Made by a program: the position numbers and the translations under genes. Positions 1 through 9,146 of a stretch of 64,000 bases of DNA are shown here, in pieces. The stretch covers positions 2,099,001-2,163,000 of the forward strand of contig NZ_JALJWF010000001.1 in the NCBI RefSeq assembly GCF_024168645.1, in the 5' to 3' direction. Source of the stretch: Pseudomonas sp. GGS8 (GTDB taxonomy: Bacteria; Pseudomonadota; Gammaproteobacteria; Pseudomonadales; Pseudomonadaceae). The notes beneath the pieces are model-generated. The model saw only the letters and a program-made list of their open reading frames with translations. It was not told where the DNA came from and made no database searches. Positions within the stretch are counted from its first letter, which is position 1; every line of letters starts with the position of its first letter.

Positions 1-1
1 C

Positions 2-1276
2 ATCGGTACCGCCAGTGCCTATTATCTGGCACGAGCCGGCTTTGAAGTGACGGTCGTGGACCGCCAGCCAGCGCCGGCCATGGAAACCAGTTTCGCCAAC
101 GCCGGGCAGGTTTCGCCGGGTTATGCCTCGCCGTGGGCCGCACCGGGTGTGCCGCTCAAAGCCATCAAGTGGCTGTTGCAGCGTCACGCGCCATTGGCGA
201 TCAAGGCCACCGCCAACATCGACCAATACCTGTGGATGGCGCAGATGCTGCGTAACTGCACCGCCAGCCGTTACGCGGTGAACAAGGAGCGCATGGTGCG
301 TCTGTCCGAGTACAGCCGCGACTGCCTCGACGAATTGCGCGCCGAAACCGGCATTGCCTACGAAGGCCGCAGCCTGGGCACTACCCAGCTGTTCCGCACT
401 CAGGCACAACTCGATGGGGCCGCCAAGGACATCGCCGTGCTGAAAGAGTCCGGCGTGCCGTTTGAACTGCTCGACCGCGCCGGCATTGCCCGGGTCGAAC
501 CAGCTCTGGCCAGCGTCACCGACATCCTCGCCGGTGCCTTGCGCCTGCCGAACGACCAGACCGGCGACTGCCAGATTTTCACCACCCGCCTGGCCGAAAT
601 GGCTGTGAAACTGGGTGTGGAATTCCGTTTCGGCCAGGACATCCAGCGCCTCGACTTCGCCGGTGATCGCATCAACGGTGTGTGGGTCGATGGCAAACTG
701 GAAACCGCCGACCGTTACGTGCTGGCGCTGGGCAGCTACTCGCCGCAACTGCTCAAGCCGCTGGGCATCAGGGCTCCGGTGTATCCGCTCAAGGGTTACT
801 CGCTGACCGTGCCGATCACCAACCCGGCGATGGCCCCGACGTCGACCATTCTCGACGAGACCTACAAGGTCGCGATCACCCGTTTCGATAACCGCATCCG
901 CGTCGGTGGCATGGCGGAAATCGCCGGTTTTGACCTGTCGCTGAACCCGCGTCGGCGCGAAACTCTGGAGATGATCGTCAACGACCTTTATCCTCAGGGC
1001 GGCAATCTGGCCGAGGCGAGTTTCTGGACCGGTCTGCGTCCGACTACCCCGGACGGCACGCCGATTGTTGGTGCCACACCGTTCAAAAACCTGTTCTTGA
1101 ACACGGGCCACGGCACACTTGGCTGGACCATGGCTTGTGGTTCCGGTCGTTTGCTGGCGGACCTGATGGCGAAGAGAACGCCACAGATCAGCGCCGAAGG
1201 CCTCGATATTTCCCGTTATGGCAACAAACTTCAGGAGTCTGCAAAACATGTCAATCCAGCGCCAGCTCACCAATGA
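2..1276 (+). CDS. dadA: D-amino acid dehydrogenase small subunit (5' end cut by window)
   Basis: FAD-dependent dehydrogenase that deaminates D-alanine and other D-amino acids to the keto acid at the inner face of the cytoplasmic membrane, feeding electrons to the respiratory chain. The frame is open from base 2, and its first residues [14 protein letters not shown] are the tail of the N-terminal Rossmann GxGxxG motif, so only about ten residues are missing; 424 remain. [20 protein letters not shown] and the C-terminal [16 protein letters not shown] are family hallmarks. The stop codon lies inside the next gene (29-nt overlap), and an alanine racemase gene follows, so this is the dadAX catabolic locus. 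DadX makes D-Ala from L-Ala and DadA oxidises it. The GTG at 47 is internal and is not the start. Confidence 0.95.
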   Translation: MGTASAYYLARAGFEVTVVDRQPAPAMETSFANAGQVSPGYASPWAAPGVPLKAIKWLLQRHAPLAIKATANIDQYLWMAQMLRNCTASRYAVNKERMVRLSEYSRDCLDELRAETGIAYEGRSLGTTQLFRTQAQLDGAAKDIAVLKESGVPFELLDRAGIARVEPALASVTDILAGALRLPNDQTGDCQIFTTRLAEMAVKLGVEFRFGQDIQRLDFAGDRINGVWVDGKLETADRYVLALGSYSPQLLKPLGIRAPVYPLKGYSLTVPITNPAMAPTSTILDETYKVAITRFDNRIRVGGMAEIAGFDLSLNPRRRETLEMIVNDLYPQGGNLAEASFWTGLRPTTPDGTPIVGATPFKNLFLNTGHGTLGWTMACGSGRLLADLMAKRTPQISAEGLDISRYGNKLQESAKHVNPAPAHQ

Positions 1277-1601
1277 GCGCATGAGCCAGATCGTTGTCCA
1301 TAACGGCACGGTGTATCTGGCAGGGCAGGTCGGCGACGACATGAACGCCGGGATTGAACAGCAAACCCGTGAAACCCTCGCCAACATCGAGCGTTTGCTG
1401 GATCTGGCCGGGACCGACAAAAACCGGTTGCTGTCGGTGACGATTTACCTGAAAGACATCGACGCACACTTCGAAGGCATGAATTCGGTGTGGGACCAGT
1501 GGTTGCCGAAAGGCGTTGCACCAGCCCGTGCCACGGTCGAGTCGAAGCTGTGCGAGCCGCAAATCCTGGTCGAGCTGTCGGTTGTCGCCGCGCTGCCATA
1601 A
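1248..1601 (+). CDS. RidA/YjgF/UK114 family protein
   Basis: 117-residue protein of the RidA (reactive enamine/imine deaminase) fold, which hydrolyses 2-aminoacrylate-type intermediates to keto acids. Family features visible are the central TVYLAGQVG strand, VTIYLKD, and the C-terminal [23 protein letters not shown], which carries the conserved arginine of the active-site cleft. I place the start at ATG 1248 (MSIQRQL), after CAGGAG at about 1233; longer in-frame starts lie within dadA. It overlaps the end of dadA by 29 nt in another frame, implying translational coupling. Its position between an imine-generating D-amino acid dehydrogenase and a PLP racemase fits a role in clearing reactive imines. 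That role is inferred from family and context. Confidence 0.9.
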   Translation: MSIQRQLTNERMSQIVVHNGTVYLAGQVGDDMNAGIEQQTRETLANIERLLDLAGTDKNRLLSVTIYLKDIDAHFEGMNSVWDQWLPKGVAPARATVESKLCEPQILVELSVVAALP

Positions 1602-1698
1602 ATCAAATCACAAAGATCCCTCTCCCGGTGCTGTTGGTGGTTCACGCTGTCAGCCAGCGCCGGTTTTTTTTCCAATGACCGACTAGAAGTCTGCCGCC

Positions 1699-2772
1699 AT
1701 GCGTCCTGCCCGTGCCCTGATCGACCTCCAAGCCCTGCGTCACAACTACCGGATTGCCCGTGAAGTCACGGGGGCCCGCGCCCTCGCCGTGATCAAGGCC
1801 GATGCCTATGGCCATGGCGCCGTGCGTTGCGCCCAGGCGCTGGAAGCCGAGGCGGACGGGTTTGCCGTGGCGTGTATCGAAGAAGCCCTGGAGCTGCGCG
1901 CCGCCGGCATTCGTGCGCCGGTGTTGTTGCTGGAAGGTTTTTTCGAAGCCGATGAGTTGGCGCTGATCGTCGAACACGACTTCTGGTGCGTGGTGCATTC
2001 GCTGTGGCAGCTCGAAGCCATCGAAAAAGCTGCGTTGAGCAAACCGATCACGGTGTGGCTCAAGCTCGACTCCGGCATGCATCGGGTTGGCCTGCACCCG
2101 GCGGATTACCAGGCGGCCTATCAACGGCTGCTGGCCAGCGGCAAAGTGGCGAAGATCGTACTGATGAGTCACTTCGCCCGCGCCGACGAGCTGCACTGCC
2201 AGGCCAGCGCCGATCAGGTCGCGGTGTTCGAGGCGGCGCGTCAGGGTTTGTCGGCCGAAATCAGCCTGCGTAACTCGCCGGCGGTGCTTGGTTGGCCGCA
2301 GATTCCGAGCGACTGGGTGCGCCCAGGCATCATGCTTTACGGCGCGACGCCGTTCGAGGAAGCCAATGCCGTGGCGTCCCGCCTGCAACCGGTGATGACC
2401 CTGGAATCGAAAGTGATTTGCGTGCGTGAACTGCCGGCCGGCGAGCCGATTGGTTACGGCGCGAAATTCGTTACCCCCAAGCCGATGCGTGTGGGTGTGG
2501 TGGCGATGGGGTATGCCGATGGTTATCCGCGGCAGGCACCGAGCGGCACGCCGGTGTTGGTGGCCGGGCAGCGCAGTCAGTTACTGGGTCGGGTATCGAT
2601 GGACATGCTCTGTGTCGACCTGACCGACGTGCCGCAAGCCGGCCTCGGTTCGCCCGTCGAGCTGTGGGGTAAAAATATCCTCGCCAGTGATGTCGCGACA
2701 GCCGCCGACACGATTCCTTATCAGATCTTCTGCAACCTGCGCCGGGTACCGCTGCTCTATTCCGGGGCCTGA
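1699..2772 (+). CDS. dadX: alanine racemase, catabolic
   Basis: Fold-type III PLP enzyme that interconverts L- and D-alanine, 357 residues (normal length). The PLP lysine is K33 in [13 protein letters not shown]. The second catalytic acid/base, a tyrosine, is in the MGYADGYPR motif of the C-terminal beta domain, and the phosphate-binding strand carries VRPGIMLYG. It starts at ATG 1699, 97 nt after the RidA-like gene on the same strand. The dadA neighbourhood marks it as the catabolic DadX rather than the biosynthetic Alr. Pseudomonads commonly have both, and this copy can contribute D-Ala for peptidoglycan. Confidence 0.95.
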   Translation: MRPARALIDLQALRHNYRIAREVTGARALAVIKADAYGHGAVRCAQALEAEADGFAVACIEEALELRAAGIRAPVLLLEGFFEADELALIVEHDFWCVVHSLWQLEAIEKAALSKPITVWLKLDSGMHRVGLHPADYQAAYQRLLASGKVAKIVLMSHFARADELHCQASADQVAVFEAARQGLSAEISLRNSPAVLGWPQIPSDWVRPGIMLYGATPFEEANAVASRLQPVMTLESKVICVRELPAGEPIGYGAKFVTPKPMRVGVVAMGYADGYPRQAPSGTPVLVAGQRSQLLGRVSMDMLCVDLTDVPQAGLGSPVELWGKNILASDVATAADTIPYQIFCNLRRVPLLYSGA

Positions 2773-2900
2773 CAAACAGCGCTCTCGACCGAAAGTCGCT
2801 TCGCCAAGCTGGATTCAGGCGCAAGTGTTGTAAATACTGAACGCTGTCGCCATGATAACGCTCAATATCCCTGCAACCTGAATCCCTGGAGGCGCAAGCA

Positions 2901-3449
2901 TTGGACGTCGGTGAACGACTGCAATCGATCCGTAAGCTCAAAGGTCTTTCCCAGCGTGAGCTCGCCAAACGCGCGGGTGTTACCAACAGCACCATTTCGA
3001 TGATCGAGAAGAACAGCGTCAGCCCCTCGATCAGTTCGCTGAGGAAAGTACTGGGCGGGATTCCCATGTCCATGGTCGAGTTCTTTTCCGAAGAAATCCT
3101 GCAGGAAAAGCCGACTCAGATCGTCTACAAAGCGCACGAGCTGATCGATATTTCCGATGGCGCAGTGACCATGAAGCTGGTCGGTCGGGCTCACCCGAGT
3201 CGAGCGATCGCGTTCCTCAACGAAATCTACCCGCCAGGCGCCGACACCGGTGAGGAGATGCTCACCCATGAGGGCGAGGAAACCGGGATTCTGGTGGAAG
3301 GTCGGTTGGAACTGGTAGTCGGGCTCGAAACATTTGTGCTCGAAGCCGGCGACAGCTACTACTTTGAGAGCACCAAGCCGCACCGTTTCCGGAATCCGTT
3401 CGATGCCCCGGCGCGACTAATCAGCGCAGCCACTCCAGCGAATTTCTAA
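2901..3449 (+). CDS. XRE-cupin transcriptional regulator
   Basis: 182-residue regulator. An N-terminal Cro/C1-type helix-turn-helix (about residues 5-60, with LSQRELAKRAGVTNSTISMI as the HTH) is joined to a C-terminal cupin barrel (about 105-178, with EEMLTHEGEETGILVEGRLE and the closing GDSYYFESTKPHRF). This PuuR-like architecture is common among regulators of polyamine, amino-acid and amine catabolism. The start is an uncommon TTG at 2901. It is chosen because GGAGG at 2888-2892 sits 8 nt upstream and residues from MDVGERL onward match the family. It lies downstream of dadX; the target genes and ligand cannot be told from the sequence, although polyamine or D-amino acid control is a reasonable guess. 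Confidence 0.85.
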   Translation: MDVGERLQSIRKLKGLSQRELAKRAGVTNSTISMIEKNSVSPSISSLRKVLGGIPMSMVEFFSEEILQEKPTQIVYKAHELIDISDGAVTMKLVGRAHPSRAIAFLNEIYPPGADTGEEMLTHEGEETGILVEGRLELVVGLETFVLEAGDSYYFESTKPHRFRNPFDAPARLISAATPANF

Positions 3450-3619
3450 GAGACACGGCGTCGTGCCCGGATTGCACAGACGCCCATGCTGTATTCCCGC
3501 CCGGTGATAAGACCCCTTCGACTTTGGGGTTGTTTCAGTGTGGCGGGCTTACCGCTATACTTGCGCCCGCCTGCGAACCGTGGCCGTAGGCGTGACTAGC
3601 CACCATTGAGGGTGTACGC

Positions 3620-4048
3620 GTGAACCTAATTATGAAAATGCTGGCCGCACCAGCAACCGTATTGGCCCTATGGGCAGTCAGCGCACAAGCTGCGACCAAC
3701 GACGATATCGCTAAACGTCTTGAACCAGTCGGCCAGGTTTGTGTGCAGGGTAAAGAATGCAAGGGGATGGAAGTCGCTGCTTCGGTTGGCGGCGGTGCAG
3801 CGAAAACTCCCGACGAAATTATTGCCAAACACTGCAATGCTTGCCATGGCACCGGCCTGTTGGGCGCACCCAAAATCGGTGATGCCGCAGACTGGAAAAA
3901 ACGCGCCGATAAAGAAGGCGGCACCGCTTCTGGCTTGGCGAAGGTAGCGTTGACCGGGCTCAATGCGATGCCGCCAAAAGGCACCTGCAGTGACTGCGAA
4001 CTGAAAGACCTTGAAGGCGCCATCCAGAAGATGTCTGGCCTGAAATAA
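3620..4048 (+). CDS. cytochrome c5 family protein
   Basis: Small periplasmic or membrane-associated monohaem cytochrome c, 142 residues from GTG 3620; an ATG at 3632 would give a shorter signal peptide. A Sec signal (MKMLAAPATVLALWAVSAQA) precedes the mature domain. The single haem site is CNACH, with the distal methionine in NAMPPKG, followed by the CSDC pair that forms the cytochrome c5 disulfide. Electron carrier, probably to a terminal oxidase or nitrogen-oxide reductase. GAGGGTG at about 3607-3613 supports the GTG start. It is monocistronic, with a strong terminator just after the stop. Confidence 0.88.
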   Translation: MNLIMKMLAAPATVLALWAVSAQAATNDDIAKRLEPVGQVCVQGKECKGMEVAASVGGGAAKTPDEIIAKHCNACHGTGLLGAPKIGDAADWKKRADKEGGTASGLAKVALTGLNAMPPKGTCSDCELKDLEGAIQKMSGLK

Positions 4049-4062
4049 GCCCGTCTTCAACG

Positions 4063-4088
4063 AAAAGCCGCTTACGAGCGGCTTTTTT
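4063..4088 (+). terminator. rho-independent terminator after cytochrome c5 gene
   Basis: Perfect stem AAAAGCCGCT / AGCGGCTTTT with a TACG loop, running into a T tract, 15 nt after the stop of the cytochrome gene. Confidence 0.9.
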
Positions 4089-4179
4089 GTGTCTGCGATT
4101 TTCCTCTGAGGCTATTCTTTGCAGCAAAGACCCGGCAAGCTCGGTCCACCCCAATGCATGGAACGGGCGGGAGGATCAG

Positions 4180-6102
4180 ATGGTGCGGTTGTGTTCTATC
4201 GAGCAGGCGGTCGATGACGTATTGGCACGATTGCCGGCGCATATCCACATGGGCCTGCCGTTGGGATTGGGCAAACCCAACCATTTCGTCAACGCGCTGT
4301 ATCAACGTGTCGCGCAACTGCCCGAGCGGCAGATGACGGTCTACACCGCCCTGTGCCTCGGCCGCCCGCCCTTGGGCGATGGCTTGCAAAAGCGCTTCCT
4401 CGAACCTTTCATCGAGCGGGTGTTCGGCGATTACCCGGAACTGGATTTCCTCGCCGACCTGCATCGCGACAGCCTGCCGAGCAACATCCACATTCATCAG
4501 TTCTTCATGCAACCGGGCAGCTTGCTGAACAGCGCCCCGGCCCAGCAGGATTACGTCAGCAGCAATTACAGCCACGCCGCGCGGGACATCAATGCCGCCG
4601 GTTTGAACCTGGTGGCGCAACTGGTCGCCAGCCACAGCGAACACCCCGATCGCCTGAGCCTGAGCTGCAACCCGGACATCACCCTCGACCTGTTGCCGAT
4701 GATCGCCAAGCGCCGGGCGGCGGGGGAGACGATCCTGATGGTGGGCCAGGTACACAACGATTTGCCGTACATGCCCGGCGATGCGGAAATCGGCATCGAC
4801 ACCTTCGACCTGCTGATTGACGCCAAGGACAACACCACGCTGTTCTCCACACCGAACATGCCGGTGGGCTTCCAGGATCACTTCATCGGGCTGCACGCCA
4901 GCACGCTGGTGCGCGATGGCGGCACCTTGCAGATCGGCATCGGCGCCATGGGCGATGCCCTCACAGCGGCGTTGCTGGCGCGGCAGGCGGACAGTGACGG
5001 TTACAAGGCGTTGCTGGCAGATTTGAATCTCAGCCCGTGGGCGCAGTTGATCGAGCGCGAAGGGGGCGTCGAACCGTTCGCCAAGGGCCTTTACGGTTGC
5101 AGCGAAATGTTCGTCAACGGCTTGCTGGTGCTGGCGGATGCCGGGATCGTACGGCGCAAAGTCTACCCGGACGTGCCAACCCAGCAGCAGGCGAACGCCG
5201 GCACGCTGAACGAGGCCGCGCAAACCGATGGTATCTCGGTGCATGGCGGTTTTTTCCTCGGGCCGCGCAGTTTCTACGAGCGCTTGCGCGAGTTGCCGCA
5301 GAGCAAGCGGCTCGAATTCAACATGACCCGCATCAGCTACATCAACGAGCTCTACGGCCAGGAAGAACTCAAACGCTTGCAGCGCCTCGATGCGCGCTTC
5401 ATCAACACCGTGTTCACCATGACCCTGCTCGGTGCCGGCGTGGCCGATCAGCTCGAAGACGGGCGGGTGCTGAGCGGCGTTGGCGGGCAATACAACTTCG
5501 TCGCCCAGGGTCATGCACTGGAAGGTGCGCGCTCAATCCTGCTCCTGCGCAGTTGGCGCGAGTCGGGCGGTGAAGTCAGTTCGAACATCGTCTGGGAATA
5601 CGGCCACTGCACAATCCCGCGGCATCTGCGGGACATCGTCGTCACCGAGTACGGCATCGCCGATTTGCGGGGCAAGACCGACGCGGCGGTGATCGAGGCG
5701 TTGCTGAACATCAGCGACTCACGCTTCCAGCCGGGGCTGATCGAGCAGGCGCAGAACGTTGGCAAATTGCCGAAGCATTTTCGCCTCGATCCGCGTTTCG
5801 CCGACAACAGCCCACAGCGTTTGCAGGCCATTCAGACACGGCATTCGAATTTGTTTCCGGAATATCCGTTGGGGTGTGATTTCACCGCCCAAGAGCGGGA
5901 CCTGTTGCGGGCGCTGAACTGGTTGAAGAGCAAGTTCAAGCTCACCGAGATTCTGGAGTTGGGCAAGGCGGCGCTGGATGCGCCGGAGCCGGCGGAGTTT
6001 CCCGTGCATCTGGAGCGGATGCAGCTGACCAAGCCGGAAGGGTTGAAGGAAGATTTGTTTCAGCGGTTGTTGCTGACCGGCCTCAAAGCCACCGCGCAAT
6101 AA
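4180..6102 (+). CDS. acetyl-CoA hydrolase/transferase family protein
   Basis: 640-residue member of the family I CoA-transferase superfamily (acetyl-CoA hydrolase / succinyl-CoA:acetate CoA-transferase type). Two NagB-like halves are visible; the second contains SGVGGQYNF (glycine loop at residues 433-437), a TEYGIADLRGKT motif and PRHLRDIVVTEYG. It starts at ATG 4180 after GGGAGGATC; the frame is open further upstream but that part overlaps the preceding terminator. It is longer than the usual 500-residue family members, with an extra C-terminal segment (about 560-640). In my reading the catalytic Glu expected ahead of the glycine loop (as in E-V-D-L-x-G) is replaced: the aligned stretch reads FTMTLLGAG, with Thr413. 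Substrate and activity are therefore uncertain. Confidence 0.8.
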   Translation: MVRLCSIEQAVDDVLARLPAHIHMGLPLGLGKPNHFVNALYQRVAQLPERQMTVYTALCLGRPPLGDGLQKRFLEPFIERVFGDYPELDFLADLHRDSLPSNIHIHQFFMQPGSLLNSAPAQQDYVSSNYSHAARDINAAGLNLVAQLVASHSEHPDRLSLSCNPDITLDLLPMIAKRRAAGETILMVGQVHNDLPYMPGDAEIGIDTFDLLIDAKDNTTLFSTPNMPVGFQDHFIGLHASTLVRDGGTLQIGIGAMGDALTAALLARQADSDGYKALLADLNLSPWAQLIEREGGVEPFAKGLYGCSEMFVNGLLVLADAGIVRRKVYPDVPTQQQANAGTLNEAAQTDGISVHGGFFLGPRSFYERLRELPQSKRLEFNMTRISYINELYGQEELKRLQRLDARFINTVFTMTLLGAGVADQLEDGRVLSGVGGQYNFVAQGHALEGARSILLLRSWRESGGEVSSNIVWEYGHCTIPRHLRDIVVTEYGIADLRGKTDAAVIEALLNISDSRFQPGLIEQAQNVGKLPKHFRLDPRFADNSPQRLQAIQTRHSNLFPEYPLGCDFTAQERDLLRALNWLKSKFKLTEILELGKAALDAPEPAEFPVHLERMQLTKPEGLKEDLFQRLLLTGLKATAQ

Positions 6103-6117
6103 CAGCCGCCACAAAAA

Positions 6118-6226
6118 CCTGTGGGAGCGGGCTTGCCCGCGATGGCGGTGGAACAGCCAACATCAATGTTGAATGTTATGGCCTCATCGCGGGCAAGTCG
6201 AATCGTCGCACCGTCGCCCCCACAGG
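6118..6226. repeat. REP doublet (GGGCTTGCCCGCG family)
   Basis: Imperfect inverted pair of Pseudomonas REP palindromes between two convergent genes. The left arm is at 6118-6144 (GGGAGCGGGCTTGCCCGCG) and the diverged right arm at 6184-6226, with a GTCGAATCGTCGCACCG variation. The spacer resembles that of the repeat at 24138-24229. Confidence 0.85.
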
Positions 6227-6244
6227 TTCGGTGATGCAGCTGAT

Positions 6245-6868
<624 letters not shown>

Positions 6869-6874
6869 TCAATT

Positions 6875-8884
6875 CTAGCGCTTTAACATCGCGCGTATAT
6901 CGGCCAATGCGCTGTTGCCGCGAACGGCTTTGACTTCGGTCGGGGTGTCGTCGTTGCCTTCCCAGGCCAGGTCATCCGGCGGCAGTTCATCAAGGAAGCG
7001 GCTGGGCGCGCAGTCGATGATCTCGCCGTATTGCTTACGCTTGGCGGCGAAGGTGAAAGCCAGCGTCTGACGCGCTCGGGTAATCCCGACGTAGGCCAGG
7101 CGGCGTTCCTCTTCGATGGTGTCGGCTTCGATACTGGAGCGGTGCGGGAGGATTTCCTCCTCCATGCCCATGATGAACACGTAAGGGAATTCCAGGCCCT
7201 TGGAGGCGTGCAAGGTCATCATCTGCACACCTTCGGCGCCGTCTTCCTCTTCCTGCTGACGCTCCAGCATGTCGCGCAGCACGAGTTTGCCGATGGCGTC
7301 TTCGACGGTCATCTCGCCTTCTTCGTCTTTCTCCAGCGTGTTCTTCAGCGCCTCGATCAGGAACCAGACGTTGCCCATGCGGTAATCGGCGGCCTTGTCA
7401 CTGGAGCTGTTGGTGCGCAGCCAGTTCTCGTAGTCGATGTCCATGACCATGCTGCGCAGGGCGGAGATCGGGTCTTCGCCGGCGCACTGCTCGCGGACCT
7501 TGTCCATGAAACGCTTGAAGCGCGACAGGCGATCGGTGAAGCGGCTGTCCAGGTGTTCGCCCAGGCCGATTTCGTCGGTGGCGGCGTACATCGAGATTTT
7601 TCGCTCGGTGGCGTAGTTGCCCAGCTTCTCCAGGGTGGTCGAACCGATCTCCCGGCGCGGGACGTTGATCACCCGCAGGAAGGCGTTGTCGTCGTCCGGG
7701 TTCACGATCAGGCGGAAGTAGGCCATCAGGTCCTTCACTTCCTGGCGTCCGAAAAAGCTGTTGCCGCCGGACAGTCGGTAAGGCACCTGGTGATGCTGCA
7801 GCTTCAGCTCGATCAGCTTGGCCTGGTAGTTGCCGCGATACAGAATCGCGAAATCGCTGTAGGGGCGGTCGGTGCGCAAGTGCAGGCTGAGGATTTCCAC
7901 GGCCACGCGCTCGGCTTCGGCGTCTTCGTTGCGGCAGCGGATCACGCGGATCTCGTCGCCGTGACCCATTTCACTCCACAGCTGCTTTTCGAACTCGTGC
8001 GGGTTGTTCGAAATCAGCACGTTGGCGCAGCGCAGAATGCGGCTGGTGGAGCGGTAGTTTTGTTCCAGCATCACCACTTTCAGGGACGGGTAATCGTCCT
8101 TGAGCAGCATCAGGTTTTCCGGGCGGGCGCCGCGCCAGGCGTAGATCGATTGGTCGTCGTCGCCTACCACAGTGAACTGGTTGCGTTTGCCGATCAGCAA
8201 TTTCACCAACAAATACTGGCTGGCGTTGGTGTCCTGGTATTCGTCCACCAGCAGGTAGCGGACCTTGTTCTGCCATTTTTCCAGGATGTCGTCGTGTTCC
8301 TGGAACAGTTTTACCGGCAGCAGGATCAGGTCGTCGAAGTCCACCGCGTTGAACGCCTTGAGCGTGCGCTGGTAGTGGGTGTAGACGATGGCGGCGGTCT
8401 GTTCCTTGGGGTTGCGTGCGTTTTCCAGAGCTTCGGGCGGCAGGATCAGGTCGTTTTTCCAGGCGCCGATCATGTTCTTGATCTCGTCGACGCCGTCGTC
8501 GCCCGAGTATTCCTTCTGCATGATGTCGGTCATCAGGGCTTTGACGTCGGTCTCGTCGAAGATCGAGAAGCCCGGCTTATAGCCCAGCCGCACGTGTTCC
8601 TTGCGGATGATGTTCAGGCCCAGGTTGTGGAAGGTGCACACCGTCAGGCCGCGGCCTTCACCGCCCTTGAGCAGCGTGCCGACCCGTTCCTTCATCTCCC
8701 GCGCGGCCTTGTTGGTAAAGGTCATGGCGACGATGTACTGGGCACGGATGCCGCAGCTCTGGATCAGATGCGCAATTTTGCGCGTGATCACACTGGTCTT
8801 GCCGGAGCCTGCGCCGGCGAGCACCAAAAGAGGGCCGCCGACGTAGCTCACGGCTTCTTGCTGCCGGGGATTGAGTCGGGACAT
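6875..8884 (-). CDS. rep: ATP-dependent DNA helicase Rep
   Basis: 669-residue superfamily 1A 3'-5' helicase, a replisome accessory that clears roadblocks and restarts forks. Motif I (Walker A) is AGAGSGKTSVI near the N-terminus, motif II is LLVDEYQDTN, motif III is VVGDDDQSIYAWRGA, and motifs V/VI include MTLHASKGLEFPYVF and RLAYVGITRARQ. Length matches E. coli Rep (673). MSRLNPRQQEAVSYVGGPLL is the standard Rep N-terminus, confirming ATG 8884. The gene is divergent from the EAL/GGDEF gene across a 262-bp spacer, which must contain both promoters. Confidence 0.96.
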   Translation of the reverse strand: MSRLNPRQQEAVSYVGGPLLVLAGAGSGKTSVITRKIAHLIQSCGIRAQYIVAMTFTNKAAREMKERVGTLLKGGEGRGLTVCTFHNLGLNIIRKEHVRLGYKPGFSIFDETDVKALMTDIMQKEYSGDDGVDEIKNMIGAWKNDLILPPEALENARNPKEQTAAIVYTHYQRTLKAFNAVDFDDLILLPVKLFQEHDDILEKWQNKVRYLLVDEYQDTNASQYLLVKLLIGKRNQFTVVGDDDQSIYAWRGARPENLMLLKDDYPSLKVVMLEQNYRSTSRILRCANVLISNNPHEFEKQLWSEMGHGDEIRVIRCRNEDAEAERVAVEILSLHLRTDRPYSDFAILYRGNYQAKLIELKLQHHQVPYRLSGGNSFFGRQEVKDLMAYFRLIVNPDDDNAFLRVINVPRREIGSTTLEKLGNYATERKISMYAATDEIGLGEHLDSRFTDRLSRFKRFMDKVREQCAGEDPISALRSMVMDIDYENWLRTNSSSDKAADYRMGNVWFLIEALKNTLEKDEEGEMTVEDAIGKLVLRDMLERQQEEEDGAEGVQMMTLHASKGLEFPYVFIMGMEEEILPHRSSIEADTIEEERRLAYVGITRARQTLAFTFAAKRKQYGEIIDCAPSRFLDELPPDDLAWEGNDDTPTEVKAVRGNSALADIRAMLKR

Positions 8885-9146
8885 ACGAAATCAGGGAGTC
8901 GTTAGCGAAATGGGCCGGCATTTTAACAGGCTCAGCGAATTGTGCTGCTCTCTCCGACTTGTGACGCAACACGCGATCTCCATTTGCCGGTTTTGATACT
9001 TTCACGCAGGATGCGCAGTGAATTCGCGTCTAATGTACGTATTCAAGACTCGAAGTCGTGTTTGATAACCGATGTCATTGGGTCATTGGTGACCCGAGCG
9101 GCATAATGCGCACCGCCTACATCTTTGCAGAGTCTAGGGAGCTAGC

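Noticed and set aside
3512..3535. ACCCC...GGGGT hairpin as terminator of the XRE-cupin gene
   Set aside because: The stem is only 5 bp with a 9-nt loop, and the T tract is interrupted (TGTTTC); too weak to list.
7031..8905. 624-codon ORF on the plus strand across rep
   Set aside because: It is the antisense shadow of the Rep helicase gene, which has all helicase motifs; the shadow has no domain and no ribosome-binding site.
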